Of a DNA stretch of 64,000 nt, positions 16,767 through 27,461 are shown piece by piece. The stretch covers positions 1 to 64,000 of the forward strand of contig NZ_SSNW01000011.1 in NCBI RefSeq assembly GCF_004801315.1. Direction: 5' to 3'. The number at the start of each line of letters is the position of its first letter. The stretch's first letter is position 1. Position numbers and translations under genes: made by a program. The stretch is from Deinococcus sp. Arct2-2 (GTDB lineage Bacteria > Deinococcota > Deinococci > Deinococcales > Deinococcaceae). The notes below the pieces were generated by a model. The model made no database searches. It was not told where the DNA came from and worked only from the letters and a program-made list of their open reading frames with translations.

Positions 16767-19001
16767 TCAGATGGATACAGGCTCCGGCACAGGCTGTTTG
16801 CTGCCGCCCACCAATCCAACCCGCTCGAAATAGGCGCGGCGAGTGAGCATCGGCCCGCCCTCGCCCAGCCGCACCCGCCCCACATTCCAGCGCTCGAACA
16901 GGATGCGGAGTGCCCCGCCCAGCAGCGCCGCGCCGTACCACGCGGGCAACTCGGCAGAGGAAACGACGCTCCAGCGCAAGCATTCCCCGTCCCACGCCAA
17001 ATGCGGGCAAGTCTGATCGTGCGCCGCCCAGAACATGCCCCCCCGCCCGATGCCCTCATCCCTTAGACCCCTAGTTCTTAAACTGTTCGGCCCTTGACCC
17101 TTAGACGCCGCACTCTCCGGCCCCCACTCCCTAAACTGCTGCCCCCGCACAGTCAGCGGAGGCTCGCGCACCTGAGCGTCGTAGTTGGGCGCGGCAAACG
17201 CTTCGGCATACAGGTCATAGAGGTGGTGCTGGAGCTGATGCGTTTGCGCCCGCAGCCGCGCTTCTTCCCGTCCGGTCAGTGCACCCGTCGCATTCAGGCT
17301 GGCGCGGGCCTCCAGCAACTGGTTTTCTACGGCCACGAGGCGTTGCCGGGGCGTGGGCAAGGGCGGCGGGGGCGGTGGATCGCCAGTCAGGGAGCGGGCC
17401 GGGTCGAGGTACTCGCCGCTCTTCCAGCCCGAAGACGCCCAACCGGTGACCTCACGCAGAGCCGCGTCTTCGATGACCCACAGCCGGTTGGCGACTTCGC
17501 GGGCAAAACGGCGGTCATGGGTGACGATAACAACAGCGCCGCCATACGCATGCACGGCTTCTTCCAAGGCTTGCAGGGCGTCCACGTCAAGGTGGTTGGT
17601 GGGTTCGTCCAGCAGCAACAAGTCGGCCCGCAGCGCACTCACCAGCGCCAAGCCTGCCCGCGCCCGCTCTCCGCCCGACAACACTTCCGGCAGCTTAGGC
17701 CAGTCGGCAGCCACGAAACCCGCACCGCCCAGCAGGGCTTTGGCCCGCCCGCCAAAGCGCCGCTCAAACTGGGGCCGCAGCGCCTCGCCGGGGTTCAGGC
17801 CGTGCCAAATCTGATCCAGATACGCCACCGAGACGCCGCCCGCCACACGCAGCACCGGTTCCGGCTGACCCAACCCTGCCTGATCTAAACGGGGCGCGTC
17901 GGCGTGCAGGATTCCGGCCAGCAGCCCCAGCAGGGTGCTTTTGCCCGTGCCGTTGGCTCCCATCAGGGCCACGCGGTCGCCTTGCCGCAGCTTGAAGGCC
18001 ACTTCTCGCAGGACAGGATGATCGGTGTAGGTTTTGCCCAAGTGCTCGCCCCATGCCACCAGTGGGGCGCGGGCGCTTCCGGCCAGTAGGCGCATTCTGA
18101 GTTGGCGTTCGGGCAACGGGGCTTCTGCGATGGGCAGGCGCTGGGCGCGGTTTTTGAGGGGGCGGGAGCGGCGGCCCCACACGTCCAGGCGTTCGGCGCT
18201 ACCTTCCAAGCGGGCGGCTTCCTGCTGGCCCAAACGGGCGGCGCGGGATTGGGTGCGGCGCTCTAGCTCTCGCTGGGCGCGGGCGCGGGAGTAGCCGCCC
18301 GCGTATTCGGTGGCCTCGCCGCCCTCCAGCCACAGGCTGCGGCCCGCCACTGCATCCAAAAAGTCGCGGTCATGGCTGGTGAGGATCACGCCGCCGCCGT
18401 AATCGCGCAGCCAGCTTTCCAGCCATTCACGCATCCGAATATCGAGGTGGTTGGTGGGTTCGTCCAGCAGCAGCAGATCGGGTTCGCGGGCCAGTGCGAG
18501 GGCCAACGCCAAGCGGGTGCGCTCGCCGCCCGACAATGACGCCGCATCGCGCCCCAAAAACCGCGTGAGGTCAAGGACACCCAGAATGCGGGCCATGCGA
18601 GAAGGCCAAGCATAGGCCTGAAGATCGTCTAGGCGAGCGTGCAGGGCCGTCCACGCGGTCAGGGCGTCGGGGTTGCCCAAGTCGGCTTCCAGCGTCAGCA
18701 ACTCGGTTTCCAGTTCCCGGTAAGGATGAGCGGCGGCTACCAGATCACGGACGCGCACGCCGTCTGCATGGGCATGATGCTGGGCCAACACTGCCACCCG
18801 CAGCCCGTCCTCACGCCAGACCTCGCCTTCATCGGGAATCAGTTCGCCTGTCAGCACCCGCAGCAGCGACGTTTTGCCCGCCCCGTTGCGGCCTAGCAGG
18901 GCCACCCGCTCGCCTTGCTGCACATTCAAACTCACGCCCGACAGCACCGCCCGCTCGCCGTAGGCAAGAGAAATGGATTCGGCGGTGAGGAGCGTGGACA
19001 T
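16767..19001 (-). CDS. ABC-F family ATPase with C-terminal extension
   Basis: 744 residues. ABC domain 1 has GRNGAGKTS (about 37-45), LSGGERTRL and LLLDEPTNHLD. After the linker, ABC domain 2 has GANGTGKST, LSGGERARA and LLLDEPTNHLDVDAL. There are no membrane segments, so this is a soluble ABC-F protein of the type that acts on the ribosome (translation factors or antibiotic protection). About 170 extra residues follow the second domain: a coiled-coil-like stretch (LVAVENQLLEARASL, EARLRAQTHQLQ), then a segment matching the intergenic CTAAGGGTC repeat, then a conserved-looking end. No clear ribosome site precedes the start. Confidence 0.88.
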   Translation of the reverse strand: MSTLLTAESISLAYGERAVLSGVSLNVQQGERVALLGRNGAGKTSLLRVLTGELIPDEGEVWREDGLRVAVLAQHHAHADGVRVRDLVAAAHPYRELETELLTLEADLGNPDALTAWTALHARLDDLQAYAWPSRMARILGVLDLTRFLGRDAASLSGGERTRLALALALAREPDLLLLDEPTNHLDIRMREWLESWLRDYGGGVILTSHDRDFLDAVAGRSLWLEGGEATEYAGGYSRARAQRELERRTQSRAARLGQQEAARLEGSAERLDVWGRRSRPLKNRAQRLPIAEAPLPERQLRMRLLAGSARAPLVAWGEHLGKTYTDHPVLREVAFKLRQGDRVALMGANGTGKSTLLGLLAGILHADAPRLDQAGLGQPEPVLRVAGGVSVAYLDQIWHGLNPGEALRPQFERRFGGRAKALLGGAGFVAADWPKLPEVLSGGERARAGLALVSALRADLLLLDEPTNHLDVDALQALEEAVHAYGGAVVIVTHDRRFAREVANRLWVIEDAALREVTGWASSGWKSGEYLDPARSLTGDPPPPPPLPTPRQRLVAVENQLLEARASLNATGALTGREEARLRAQTHQLQHHLYDLYAEAFAAPNYDAQVREPPLTVRGQQFREWGPESAASKGQGPNSLRTRGLRDEGIGRGGMFWAAHDQTCPHLAWDGECLRWSVVSSAELPAWYGAALLGGALRILFERWNVGRVRLGEGGPMLTRRAYFERVGLVGGSKQPVPEPVSI
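17058..17107. repeat. CTAAGGGTC intergenic repeat inside the ABC-F coding region
   Basis: Two copies of the motif found in intergenic repeats (CCCTTAGACCC at 17060 and GACCCTTAGACG near 17097) lie within the ABC-F gene. They code in frame for part of a low-complexity linker (SKGQGPNSLRTRGLRDEG). This looks like a repeat that landed in the gene and was tolerated. Confidence 0.65.
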
Positions 19002-19226
19002 GCAGGAGAGAGGCTAGCAGGAATGGGGCGGGGGCAAATGCGCCACAAGGCTCAGAAAGCATTTGGGAAGTGGGTGTGGGTTGTATCAGCGGGAAAAACA
19101 TTGTGGCCCACCCTATATGGAATTAAATTGACTCCTTGACATGTGCGATATAGGCCGGACGCGTAGACGTGTGGCCCCTCCATCTGCGGTACGCCACAAC
19201 CCTCCAGTCATCTACACTTGCAGCAC

Positions 19227-19616
19227 ATGCAAGCAACCGACGCGGATATCTTGACTGGCTGGCGAATCGTCGTGGGCGCGTTAGGCATCTTGATCTTGCT
19301 GAATTTGTTGGGGGCCGTGCTGCCCCTCCTGACCCAACCCTCTGCGGGAATGACCGAGGCCAGCGCAGGTCGGCTGCTCCTGACGGCACTGTTGGCGTGG
19401 CCTGTCTACCGGGGAAAACGTCATGCCCAGTTTGAAGTGGCGCTTTTGGCGGCGTGGGCAGCGGCTCAAATGATCTTCAGTGCCTCAGACGTGGCGGGCA
19501 GCCTACGAGTGTTGTGGGGCTGCGCGGGCCTACTCAGCCTCAGTTGCGGCCTCGCGCTGGTTGTGTTGCCGCAGGTCGGTGCCTATCTGGAATTCGCCAA
19601 AGCCCAAGAACCCTAA
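19227..19616 (+). CDS. Small integral membrane protein, unknown function
   Basis: 129 residues with four likely membrane helices: about 9-31 (GWRIVVGALGILILLNLLGA), 42-57, 66-84 and 91-115. I recognise no family motif. The ATG at 19227 follows TACACT (19213-19218) by eight bases, so a leaderless start is preferred to the in-frame TTG three codons upstream. It reads into trhO after a 44-base gap. Confidence 0.7.
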   Translation: MQATDADILTGWRIVVGALGILILLNLLGAVLPLLTQPSAGMTEASAGRLLLTALLAWPVYRGKRHAQFEVALLAAWAAAQMIFSASDVAGSLRVLWGCAGLLSLSCGLALVVLPQVGAYLEFAKAQEP

Positions 19617-19663
19617 AGTCCCAGCCTTTGCCCCAGCCCCCACCGCTTATACTGCCGCCCGTG

Positions 19664-20593
19664 ATGGTCGCAATTGCCCATGTATCAGAAATGTCTGTAT
19701 CTAAAAAGACAGAACAGAGCGCCCCGTATATCGTGGCTGCCCTCTACCAGTTCCGTACCGTGCCGGACGCTGCCGCCCTGCGTGAGCATCTGCTAGACGT
19801 TGCCACCCGCCTCAGCTTATGCGGCACGCTGATCGTTGCGCCCGAAGGCATCAACGGTACGCTGGCCGGAACGCGGGAAGCGGTGAGCGAGTGGCACGCG
19901 GCCCTGATCGCCGCCGGATTTACGGGCATGGAATACAAGGAATCGAGCAGCACCGAGCAGCCCTTCAAGCGCCTGAAAGTACGGCTGAAGCGCGAAATCG
20001 TGACGATGGGTGTCCCCGTGACGCCGCCCGAAGAAGCAGGCCGGTACGTGACGCCCGCCGAGTGGAACGCCCTGTTGCAAGACCCGGATGTGTTGGTGAT
20101 CGACACCCGCAACCGCTATGAGGTCAAGGCAGGCACGTTTCAGGGCGCGATAAATCCCGAAATAGACAGCTTCCGCGAGTTTCCGGCGTGGGCCGATGAG
20201 CAGTTGCGCGGGCAGGAAGGCAAGCGGATTGCCATGTTCTGCACGGGCGGGATTCGCTGCGAAAAAAGCACCAGCCTGCTGCGTCAGCGTGGCTTTAGCG
20301 ATGTGCTGCACTTGCAGGGCGGCATTCTGGGGTATCTGGAACAGGTGCCGGGCGAACAGAGCTTATGGAACGGAGAATGCTTCGTGTTTGATGGCCGCGT
20401 GACGGTGGGGCACGGCCTAGAAGTCGGCGGGGGCGAAATGTGCCATAGCTGCGGCTGGCCTCTCACGCCCGATGAAACCGCACACGCCCACTTTGAGCGC
20501 GGCGTGAGTTGCGAGCATTGCCACACCCAAACGACGGCAAAGCAGAAAGCGCAGTTTCGGGAGCGGCAACGGCAGCTAGACGAACGGGCTTAG
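19664..20593 (+). CDS. trhO: tRNA uridine(34) hydroxylase, rhodanese-type
   Basis: 309 residues. The N-terminal acylphosphatase-like domain (YQFRTVPDAAALREHLL, APEGINGTLAG) is followed by a rhodanese domain (VLVIDTRNRYEV) with the loop CTGGIRCEKS. The catalytic cysteine is about residue 193. The C-terminal tail has CHSCGWPL and CEHCH, a zinc-ribbon-like cysteine pattern. TrhO enzymes make 5-hydroxyuridine at the tRNA wobble position with oxygen. TATACT at 19648-19653 puts a transcription start at or near GTG 19661/ATG 19664. ATG 19664 is chosen; GTG one codon earlier or Met 10 are alternatives. Confidence 0.92.
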   Translation: MVAIAHVSEMSVSKKTEQSAPYIVAALYQFRTVPDAAALREHLLDVATRLSLCGTLIVAPEGINGTLAGTREAVSEWHAALIAAGFTGMEYKESSSTEQPFKRLKVRLKREIVTMGVPVTPPEEAGRYVTPAEWNALLQDPDVLVIDTRNRYEVKAGTFQGAINPEIDSFREFPAWADEQLRGQEGKRIAMFCTGGIRCEKSTSLLRQRGFSDVLHLQGGILGYLEQVPGEQSLWNGECFVFDGRVTVGHGLEVGGGEMCHSCGWPLTPDETAHAHFERGVSCEHCHTQTTAKQKAQFRERQRQLDERA

Positions 20594-20636
20594 GGAACGT
20601 GGATCGGAGGTGGGCTATTGCCACACTCCATGATCC

Positions 20637-20676
20637 GAAAAAAGCCTGCCCACATCGTTGCAGATGTGAGCAGGCT
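20637..20676 (-). terminator. Terminator of hsp20
   Basis: On the minus strand AGCCTGCTCACATC pairs with GATGTGGGCAGGCT (one G-T type mismatch), followed by a run of six T. It begins 12 bases after the hsp20 stop. Confidence 0.85.
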
Positions 20677-20688
20677 GCTGAACTAGAG

Positions 20689-21153
20689 TTACGCGCTAGG
20701 AGCGTCCACCGTCTTGCGGGCGGCTTCCAGTTGCCCGCCCGTGCGAACGGTCACGGTGCGCCTCTGGGCGGCTTCGCTGCGTGGCACACGTAAGGTCAAC
20801 GTGCCGTTGGTGTAGTCGGCTTCCACTTTGGTCAGGTCGTACTTGGCAGGCACGCTGAAAGTGCGGGCCAATACGCCGTGAGCACGTTCCACACGGTGAG
20901 CGGTGCGCCCCTCACGGCGGCTGTAGGTGCGCTCGGCCTGCACGGTCAGGGTCTGATTCTCCGCCTCTATCTGAATGGAATCGGCCTGCACACCGGGCAA
21001 GTCCAGCGTCAGTTCCAGTCCGGTTTCATCTTCATGTACGTCGACTGGGGGAGCAAGGCGGGCGGGAGCGGTGCTGGCCGCACCAAAGGCACGATCCATG
21101 CGCTGGGTCAATTCTTCGATATCACGGAAGGGATCAAATCGCATCACTTTCAT
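20689..21153 (-). CDS. Small heat-shock protein, Hsp20/alpha-crystallin family
   Basis: 154 residues. A short N-terminal region (MKVMRFDPFRDIEEL) precedes an alpha-crystallin domain at about 45-135 (VDVHEDETGLELTLDLPGV through NGTLTLRVP). Hsp20 proteins hold unfolded proteins and prevent aggregation. The start at 21153 is fixed by a perfect AGGAGG ribosome site 2-7 bases upstream; upstream frame is ignored. A sigma-70 promoter and an HspR-type inverted repeat lie about 60 bases upstream, so it is probably heat-inducible. Confidence 0.93.
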   Translation of the reverse strand: MKVMRFDPFRDIEELTQRMDRAFGAASTAPARLAPPVDVHEDETGLELTLDLPGVQADSIQIEAENQTLTVQAERTYSRREGRTAHRVERAHGVLARTFSVPAKYDLTKVEADYTNGTLTLRVPRSEAAQRRTVTVRTGGQLEAARKTVDAPSA

Positions 21154-21210
21154 ACCTCCTGAAATGGGTCGCGCTGGCCGCTGCTTTCTTGGCCCCGCGC
21201 TGTTATGCAT

Positions 21211-21239
21211 ATACTATTACTTGAGTGTTATTGTGTCAA
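21211..21239 (-). promoter_or_regulatory. hsp20 promoter
   Basis: On the minus strand there is a perfect -35 TTGACA (21239-21234), a 17-base spacer and TAGTAT as -10 (21216-21211). Confidence 0.8.
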
Positions 21240-21240
21240 G
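21220..21240. promoter_or_regulatory. HAIR-like HspR operator overlapping the hsp20 promoter
   Basis: The plus strand reads CTTGAGT-N7-TGTCAAG. The HspR-associated inverted repeat consensus is CTTGAGT-N7-ACTCAAG, so 12 of 14 positions match. It covers the -35 box and spacer. HspR is a known repressor of heat-shock genes in D. radiodurans. Binding here is inferred. Confidence 0.7.
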
Positions 21241-21309
21241 TTTAGTGCTGCTTTAGCGTAAGGTAATATTTTCGGAAGGCGGCGCGGCAGTCACATCTCG
21301 CCTAGCTGC

Positions 21310-21315
21310 TAAACT
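21310..21315 (+). promoter_or_regulatory. Possible -10 box of the pyr operon
   Basis: TAAACT lies about 50 bases upstream of the PyrR box. There is no good -35 box at the usual distance, so the call is tentative. Transcription from about 21322 would include the whole leader. Confidence 0.4.
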
Positions 21316-21362
21316 CGCGGGCGGAAACAGGGTCAAACCTTGACCCGCCCACCTTTCTCAGC

Positions 21363-22973
<1,611 letters not shown>

Positions 22974-22976
22974 GGA

Positions 22977-23366
22977 ATGAAGTTCCTCTTTTTGCTGACC
23001 ACCTGCCTTGTGATGAACGCCTGCACAGCCCCAGCAAGCATTGCAGGAAGTGCCGTCAAGCTTTCGCAGGCCAAACAGAAAGCGGCGCGGGCTGAAGGAA
23101 TGGCCTACATGATGTTCTTGAGAATGGGTTTGATGGTGGCTTATATAGATGCCGGAAACAAAGTGCTGAGTACGATGGATTGTGCTGACGCCCGTTTAGG
23201 TGAGCCTCGCCCACTCGAAATTTTGAAAGTGACACAGTGTAAAGCGCAGATTATTTCGTACAAGGAATACACCATCGCTGCTGAATTCAACAATGGGTTT
23301 GCTTTTGTGGCCGATCAGGATGGAGTGCGCCAAGTCGAAGCAGCCCAGCTTCCAGTTTTGAAATGA
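22977..23366 (+). CDS. Putative lipoprotein inside the pyr operon
   Basis: 129 residues. A signal sequence MKFLFLLTTCLVMNAC ends in a lipobox (VMNAC, Cys 16). The mature part is helical at first (SQAKQKAARAEGMAYMM) and has two further cysteines. No family is recognised. It starts three bases after the pyrB stop, so it is cotranscribed, and it is visibly less GC-rich than pyrB and pyrC. Confidence 0.7.
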   Translation: MKFLFLLTTCLVMNACTAPASIAGSAVKLSQAKQKAARAEGMAYMMFLRMGLMVAYIDAGNKVLSTMDCADARLGEPRPLEILKVTQCKAQIISYKEYTIAAEFNNGFAFVADQDGVRQVEAAQLPVLK

Positions 23367-23426
23367 GGGGTTCGAATAAATGTTGACGGCATTCAATATT
23401 CACCAAACAAAAACTACAACCCTACG

Positions 23427-24065
23427 ATGAAGCGGGCGTTGCTAGCTGGCCTGATGCTGACGCAGGGGTGGGCGGAGGCGTGTGACCCCGCACCGTCTCT
23501 CGCAGACTACTTGTTAAGTGTGGCTGATGTCAGCCCTACTCCTTGCCCATATAAACAAGCACTTTCACCAGAAGACGTGCGGGAATGTTTCACTTCTCCA
23601 TTCAAGCCGAACGCAATTGTTAGCAAAATTCAGTTGGAAGGCTACTACTTAGACCCGAAAAAATTATTTGTATACAACGCAAGCTCTGTCATAAAGACCA
23701 ACGGCTTGGGCGGCTGGGTTGACGTGAGTGCGAGAATTCTAAACTATTCATCTGGAAGTTTAATTCTTCTGGAAGATTCATACAGTTTCCAAGAGTATTT
23801 AACCGATCTTCTTGCACCCATCTACTACGATGCGAACAGCAACTTAAGGCTCAGTACAACATGCCTGAGTTTAGGGTTGAACGTCAAAGACATTTTTAAA
23901 TCCTGCTCATCGGATGACAAAATTGACGCCACTGGTGAATACATTCCCCTCAAATTTGAACTGGCTTTTTCGCCTGATACATCTCTCAAAACGAACAAGC
24001 CGTATACCTTCTACATAACCTCTGGTACTTGTTCAGTCGCAGTCATCGAAGAAGTCTCTAAATAG
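23427..24065 (+). CDS. Putative secreted protein inside the pyr operon
   Basis: 212 residues with a signal peptide (MKRALLAGLMLTQGWAEA). The mature part contains several cysteines (ACDPAP, TPCPYK, RECFTS, TTCLSL, KSCSSD, GTCSV), suggesting disulfide bonds outside the cytoplasm. No family is recognised. Base composition is clearly AT-richer than its neighbours, a sign of transfer. It lies 17 bases before pyrC. Confidence 0.7.
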   Translation: MKRALLAGLMLTQGWAEACDPAPSLADYLLSVADVSPTPCPYKQALSPEDVRECFTSPFKPNAIVSKIQLEGYYLDPKKLFVYNASSVIKTNGLGGWVDVSARILNYSSGSLILLEDSYSFQEYLTDLLAPIYYDANSNLRLSTTCLSLGLNVKDIFKSCSSDDKIDATGEYIPLKFELAFSPDTSLKTNKPYTFYITSGTCSVAVIEEVSK

Positions 24066-24082
24066 CTCAAGCAGGAGTCCCC

Positions 24083-25348
24083 ATGACCCTAACAATCACC
24101 AATATCCGCCGTCCAAATTCCAATACGTTGGAGTCCATCACCCTAGAGAATGGCCTGATTAAAGGCTGGAACCTGCCCGTTGAAGGCGAAATTATTGACG
24201 GCAAAGGCGGGACGCTTGCGCCTGCGCTGATCGAACTGCACGCGCACTTGCGGGAGCCGGGGCAAACGGAAAAAGAAGACCTCGCGTCGGGCCTCGCGGC
24301 GGCGGCGGCGGGCGGCTACGGCACGGTGGTGTCTATGCCCAACACGTCGCCGGTGGTGGATGACCCCGCCATCGTGCGCTCACTCATCGAGAAGGCCAAC
24401 CGCCTCGGCTTTGCGCGGCTGCGGCCTGCGGCGGCCCTGACCAAAGGGCAAACAGGCGAAACGTTGGCCGAACTGACCTTTTTGCAGGAAGCGGGCGCGG
24501 CCATGTTTACCGACGATGGCCGCACCAACGAAGATGCGCGGGTGCTGCGGCTGGGGCTGGAATATGCCGGAAGCCTCGGCATGGTGGTCAGCGTACACGC
24601 CGAAGACGCCAGCTTGCGGGCCGATGGCGTGATGAACGAGGGCGCAGTCAGCGAGGCGTTGGGCCTGCCCGGAAACCCGGCGGCGGCAGAAGCGGCGCGG
24701 GTGGCGCGGGATATAGAGATCGTGGCGGGCTTGCAAGCTCAGGGCCGCCCCGTGCGCCTGCATGTTCAACACCTCTCCACGGCACGGACGCTGGACTTGG
24801 TGCGCGAAGCCAAGCGGCGCGGCCTGCCCGTGACCTGCGAGGTGTGCCCCCACCACCTCACCCTCACCGACGAGGCGATGCGTTCCTTCGACTCCATCTA
24901 CAAAGTGGCCCCGCCCCTGCGAACTCAGACCGATGCCGAACACCTGCTGAGGGGTCTGCTGGACGGCAGCGTGGATTGTATCGCCACCGACCATGCGCCC
25001 CATACCCGCGCCGAAAAGGAACGTGACTTGCTGACCGCGCCGTCCGGCATTGCCTATATAGAACTGGCCTTTCCGCTGATGTGGACGCGGTTTGGAGATG
25101 TGCTGGGGCTAGAGCACCTGCTTGACCTGATGACCCAGGCCCCCGCCCGCGTGATGGGCTGGCCCGAACCCTCGTTGGACGTGGGCGCACCCGCCGACCT
25201 GACCGTATTTGACCTAGACACAGAGCGCACCGTAAACCCGGCAGAGTTCAAGAGCAAGGCCAAATTCACGCCGTGGGCAGGCGAAAGCCTTCGCGGCTGG
25301 CCCACGCTGACGGTGGTGGGCGGGGCGGTAGCGTACAGGCGGGAGTAA
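24083..25348 (+). CDS. pyrC: Dihydroorotase
   Basis: 421 residues, the long class-I type. The metal-binding HAHLREPG is at about residue 53, the histidine ligands are in VHAED and HVQHLS, and the C-terminal aspartate is in ATDHAPH. It cyclises N-carbamoyl-aspartate to dihydroorotate. The start has AGGAG eight bases upstream. Two foreign-looking genes separate it from pyrB. Confidence 0.97.
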   Translation: MTLTITNIRRPNSNTLESITLENGLIKGWNLPVEGEIIDGKGGTLAPALIELHAHLREPGQTEKEDLASGLAAAAAGGYGTVVSMPNTSPVVDDPAIVRSLIEKANRLGFARLRPAAALTKGQTGETLAELTFLQEAGAAMFTDDGRTNEDARVLRLGLEYAGSLGMVVSVHAEDASLRADGVMNEGAVSEALGLPGNPAAAEAARVARDIEIVAGLQAQGRPVRLHVQHLSTARTLDLVREAKRRGLPVTCEVCPHHLTLTDEAMRSFDSIYKVAPPLRTQTDAEHLLRGLLDGSVDCIATDHAPHTRAEKERDLLTAPSGIAYIELAFPLMWTRFGDVLGLEHLLDLMTQAPARVMGWPEPSLDVGAPADLTVFDLDTERTVNPAEFKSKAKFTPWAGESLRGWPTLTVVGGAVAYRRE

Positions 25349-25352
25349 AGGC

Positions 25353-25597
25353 GTCTAAGGGTCTAAGGAAGGGCGGAAAGGCAATCGCTGGGGCTCATCC
25401 CCCTCACCCCGCTGAGGTGCAGCGCCCCTCGTTACTGCGTAGCTCTGCGAGTCCTATAAGGGGCGAGGGCAAACTTCACGGGCTGAATCTTGGGTTTGGC
25501 TCCTCACCCTTGAGGGGGGAGGCTGGGACTCGCAGAGCTGCGTTAGCAGAGGGGGTGAGTGAGCAACGCGATTGCCCTTTCTTCGACCCTTAGACCC
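25353..25597. repeat. Class B intergenic repeats with CTAAGGGTC motifs at both ends
   Basis: The stretch opens with GTCTAAGGGTCTAAGG and closes with CTTCGACCCTTAGACCC. Between them lie GC-rich blocks (CCCCTCACCCCGCTGAGG, AGCTCTGCGAGTCC, CACCCTTGAGGGGGGAGG) that recur at 38658-38902. No coding content is supported. Confidence 0.65.
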
Positions 25598-25644
25598 AGC
25601 CCTCGCCGTACAGCACTACAACCCACACCCGCTATCATGCCCCG

Positions 25645-26817
25645 GTGAGTTCTCCCGCCCGGTCTGCCCCCCGAAGTGCTGTCCAACACAGTTCTGCCCG
25701 CGCCGCTGCCATTCCCGAAGGCACGCGGGATGTGTTGCCGCCCGAATGGGCACAGCGCGAGCATTTGCGGGCGCGACTTGTCGAAGTGTTCGGTGCGTGG
25801 GGGTACCGGGGCGTGGAGCTTCCGGCCCTTGAGTACGCCAGCGCCAATCACCCGCAAGATGCGCGGGCCTTCAAGCTGATCGATTCGGGCGGGCAAGTGC
25901 TGGCCCTCCGTAGCGAATTTACGACCGCGATGGGGCGGCTGGTGCAGTCCCGTTTTCCGGCGGGGCCGTTTCCGTTGCGGCTGCAATACGGCGGGCGGCT
26001 GTGGCTGCGGGCGCTGACCAGCGAGCTTGGAAGGCTGCGCGAGTTTTATCAGGTGGGTGTGGAACTGATCGGCGTGGCGACCCCGCAGGCCGACGCCGAA
26101 CTGCTGCACTTGGCGGCGGCGGCGCTGCGGGCGGTGGGCGTTTCCGCTCAGTTGGAAGTGGGCTATCCGGGCTTCGTGGACGCTGTGCTGGAAGATGCGG
26201 GCCTGCACGGAGAAGCGCGGGACGCCCTGCACGACGCGATAGACCGGAAGAGTGGCGCAGATGTAGACCTGTTGGCGCGGCGCGGCGGCCTGAGTGCAGA
26301 GGTGACGCGCACGCTGCACGCCCTGACCGACCTGTACGGCGGCCCGGACGTGTTGGACACGGCTCAGGCTTTGGCACAAGGCGAGCGGGCGAGGGACGCG
26401 GTGGCGCACCTCCGCACGGTGGCAGGCCTCTACAGCGGCCCCCTCCTGTTCGATTTGGGCGTCAGTCGGCGCTACGGCTACTACACGGGCATCACTTTTC
26501 GCGCCTATGCAGACGGCCTGAACCAGCCGGTATTGGGCGGCGGACGGTACGCGCTGGAAGGCGGGCTGCCCGGTGCAGGCTTCGCGGTGGGGCTGGAACG
26601 CCTGACCGGGGTGCTGGCCCCCACGCTGCCGCCCGAACCCGAAGTGGTGCTGGCGTTGGACTTGGCTGGTGCAGCCTTAGCCCGCGCCGCTGGCCTCACG
26701 GCAGAGTTGGCATGGACGGACGACAGGGCGGAGTTACACGCATTCTGCATGGCACGGGGGATTAAACGCATGGTGCAGGGCGAAACATTTACCGCTGTAG
26801 ACGGAGCAGAGGCATGA
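25645..26817 (+). CDS. hisZ: ATP phosphoribosyltransferase regulatory subunit
   Basis: 390 residues, a class-II aminoacyl-tRNA-synthetase-like fold related to HisRS. Motif-2-like [16 protein letters not shown] and RLQYGGRLW, and the HisRS-like [14 protein letters not shown] and [10 protein letters not shown], are present; no anticodon domain follows. HisZ activates the short form of HisG. It starts at GTG 25645, six bases after TATCAT, a leaderless type. It overlaps hisG by ATGA. Confidence 0.92.
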   Translation: MSSPARSAPRSAVQHSSARAAAIPEGTRDVLPPEWAQREHLRARLVEVFGAWGYRGVELPALEYASANHPQDARAFKLIDSGGQVLALRSEFTTAMGRLVQSRFPAGPFPLRLQYGGRLWLRALTSELGRLREFYQVGVELIGVATPQADAELLHLAAAALRAVGVSAQLEVGYPGFVDAVLEDAGLHGEARDALHDAIDRKSGADVDLLARRGGLSAEVTRTLHALTDLYGGPDVLDTAQALAQGERARDAVAHLRTVAGLYSGPLLFDLGVSRRYGYYTGITFRAYADGLNQPVLGGGRYALEGGLPGAGFAVGLERLTGVLAPTLPPEPEVVLALDLAGAALARAAGLTAELAWTDDRAELHAFCMARGIKRMVQGETFTAVDGAEA

Positions 26818-27461
26818 CCCCCGCCCCCACGCGCACACCCGATCACCTCACGCTGGCGCTGCCCAAAGGCCGCATTCTGGAAGAAGCCCTCGTGCTGCTG
26901 GCCCGCGCTGGCCTGCCCCTCACCATGCCCGAAAAATCGCGTGCCCTGCGCCACGAATTCCCCGGCATCACGCTGCTGGAACTGCGGAATCAGGATGTGC
27001 CTGTGTACGTGGATTTGGGCGTGGCGGACGTAGGCATCGTGGGCAAAGACGTGCTGATCGAATCGGGCCGCGCCGTGTACGAACCTGTAGACCTACGCTT
27101 TGCCGCCTGCCGCCTCTCGCTGATCCGCGAAATCGGGGCCAGCGGCACCATCGGGCGGGTGGGCACCAAGTACCCGCGAGCCGCCCGCGCCTACCTGAAC
27201 GCGCAGGGGATCCCCGCCGAGATCGTGAAGCTGAGCGGCAACATAGAACTGGCCGCCCTGACCGGACTGGCCGACGCCGTGGTAGACCTCGTGCAAACGG
27301 GCGGAACTTTGCGGGCCAACAACTTGGAAGAAGTGGACGTGCTGTTTGAATCGAGTGCGAGATTGGTGGTGAACCGTGCGGCCCTGAAATTGCGGCGAGA
27401 GCGCCTGCGCCCACTGATCGAGCGTCTGCGCGAACTGGTGGCCGCTGACCAATTGGTATGA
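26814..27461 (+). CDS. hisG: ATP phosphoribosyltransferase, short form
   Basis: 215 residues. [11 protein letters not shown] at the N-terminus, [12 protein letters not shown] and the PRPP loop [18 protein letters not shown] mark HisG. It lacks the C-terminal allosteric domain and therefore needs HisZ, encoded just upstream. It catalyses the first step of histidine synthesis. Confidence 0.96.
   Translation: MTPAPTRTPDHLTLALPKGRILEEALVLLARAGLPLTMPEKSRALRHEFPGITLLELRNQDVPVYVDLGVADVGIVGKDVLIESGRAVYEPVDLRFAACRLSLIREIGASGTIGRVGTKYPRAARAYLNAQGIPAEIVKLSGNIELAALTGLADAVVDLVQTGGTLRANNLEEVDVLFESSARLVVNRAALKLRRERLRPLIERLRELVAADQLV

Noticed and set aside
16303..16833. Plus-strand frame over the 16165 gene
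   Set aside because: The minus-strand protein has coherent strands, a hydrophobic tail and a leaderless promoter; the plus frame has none.
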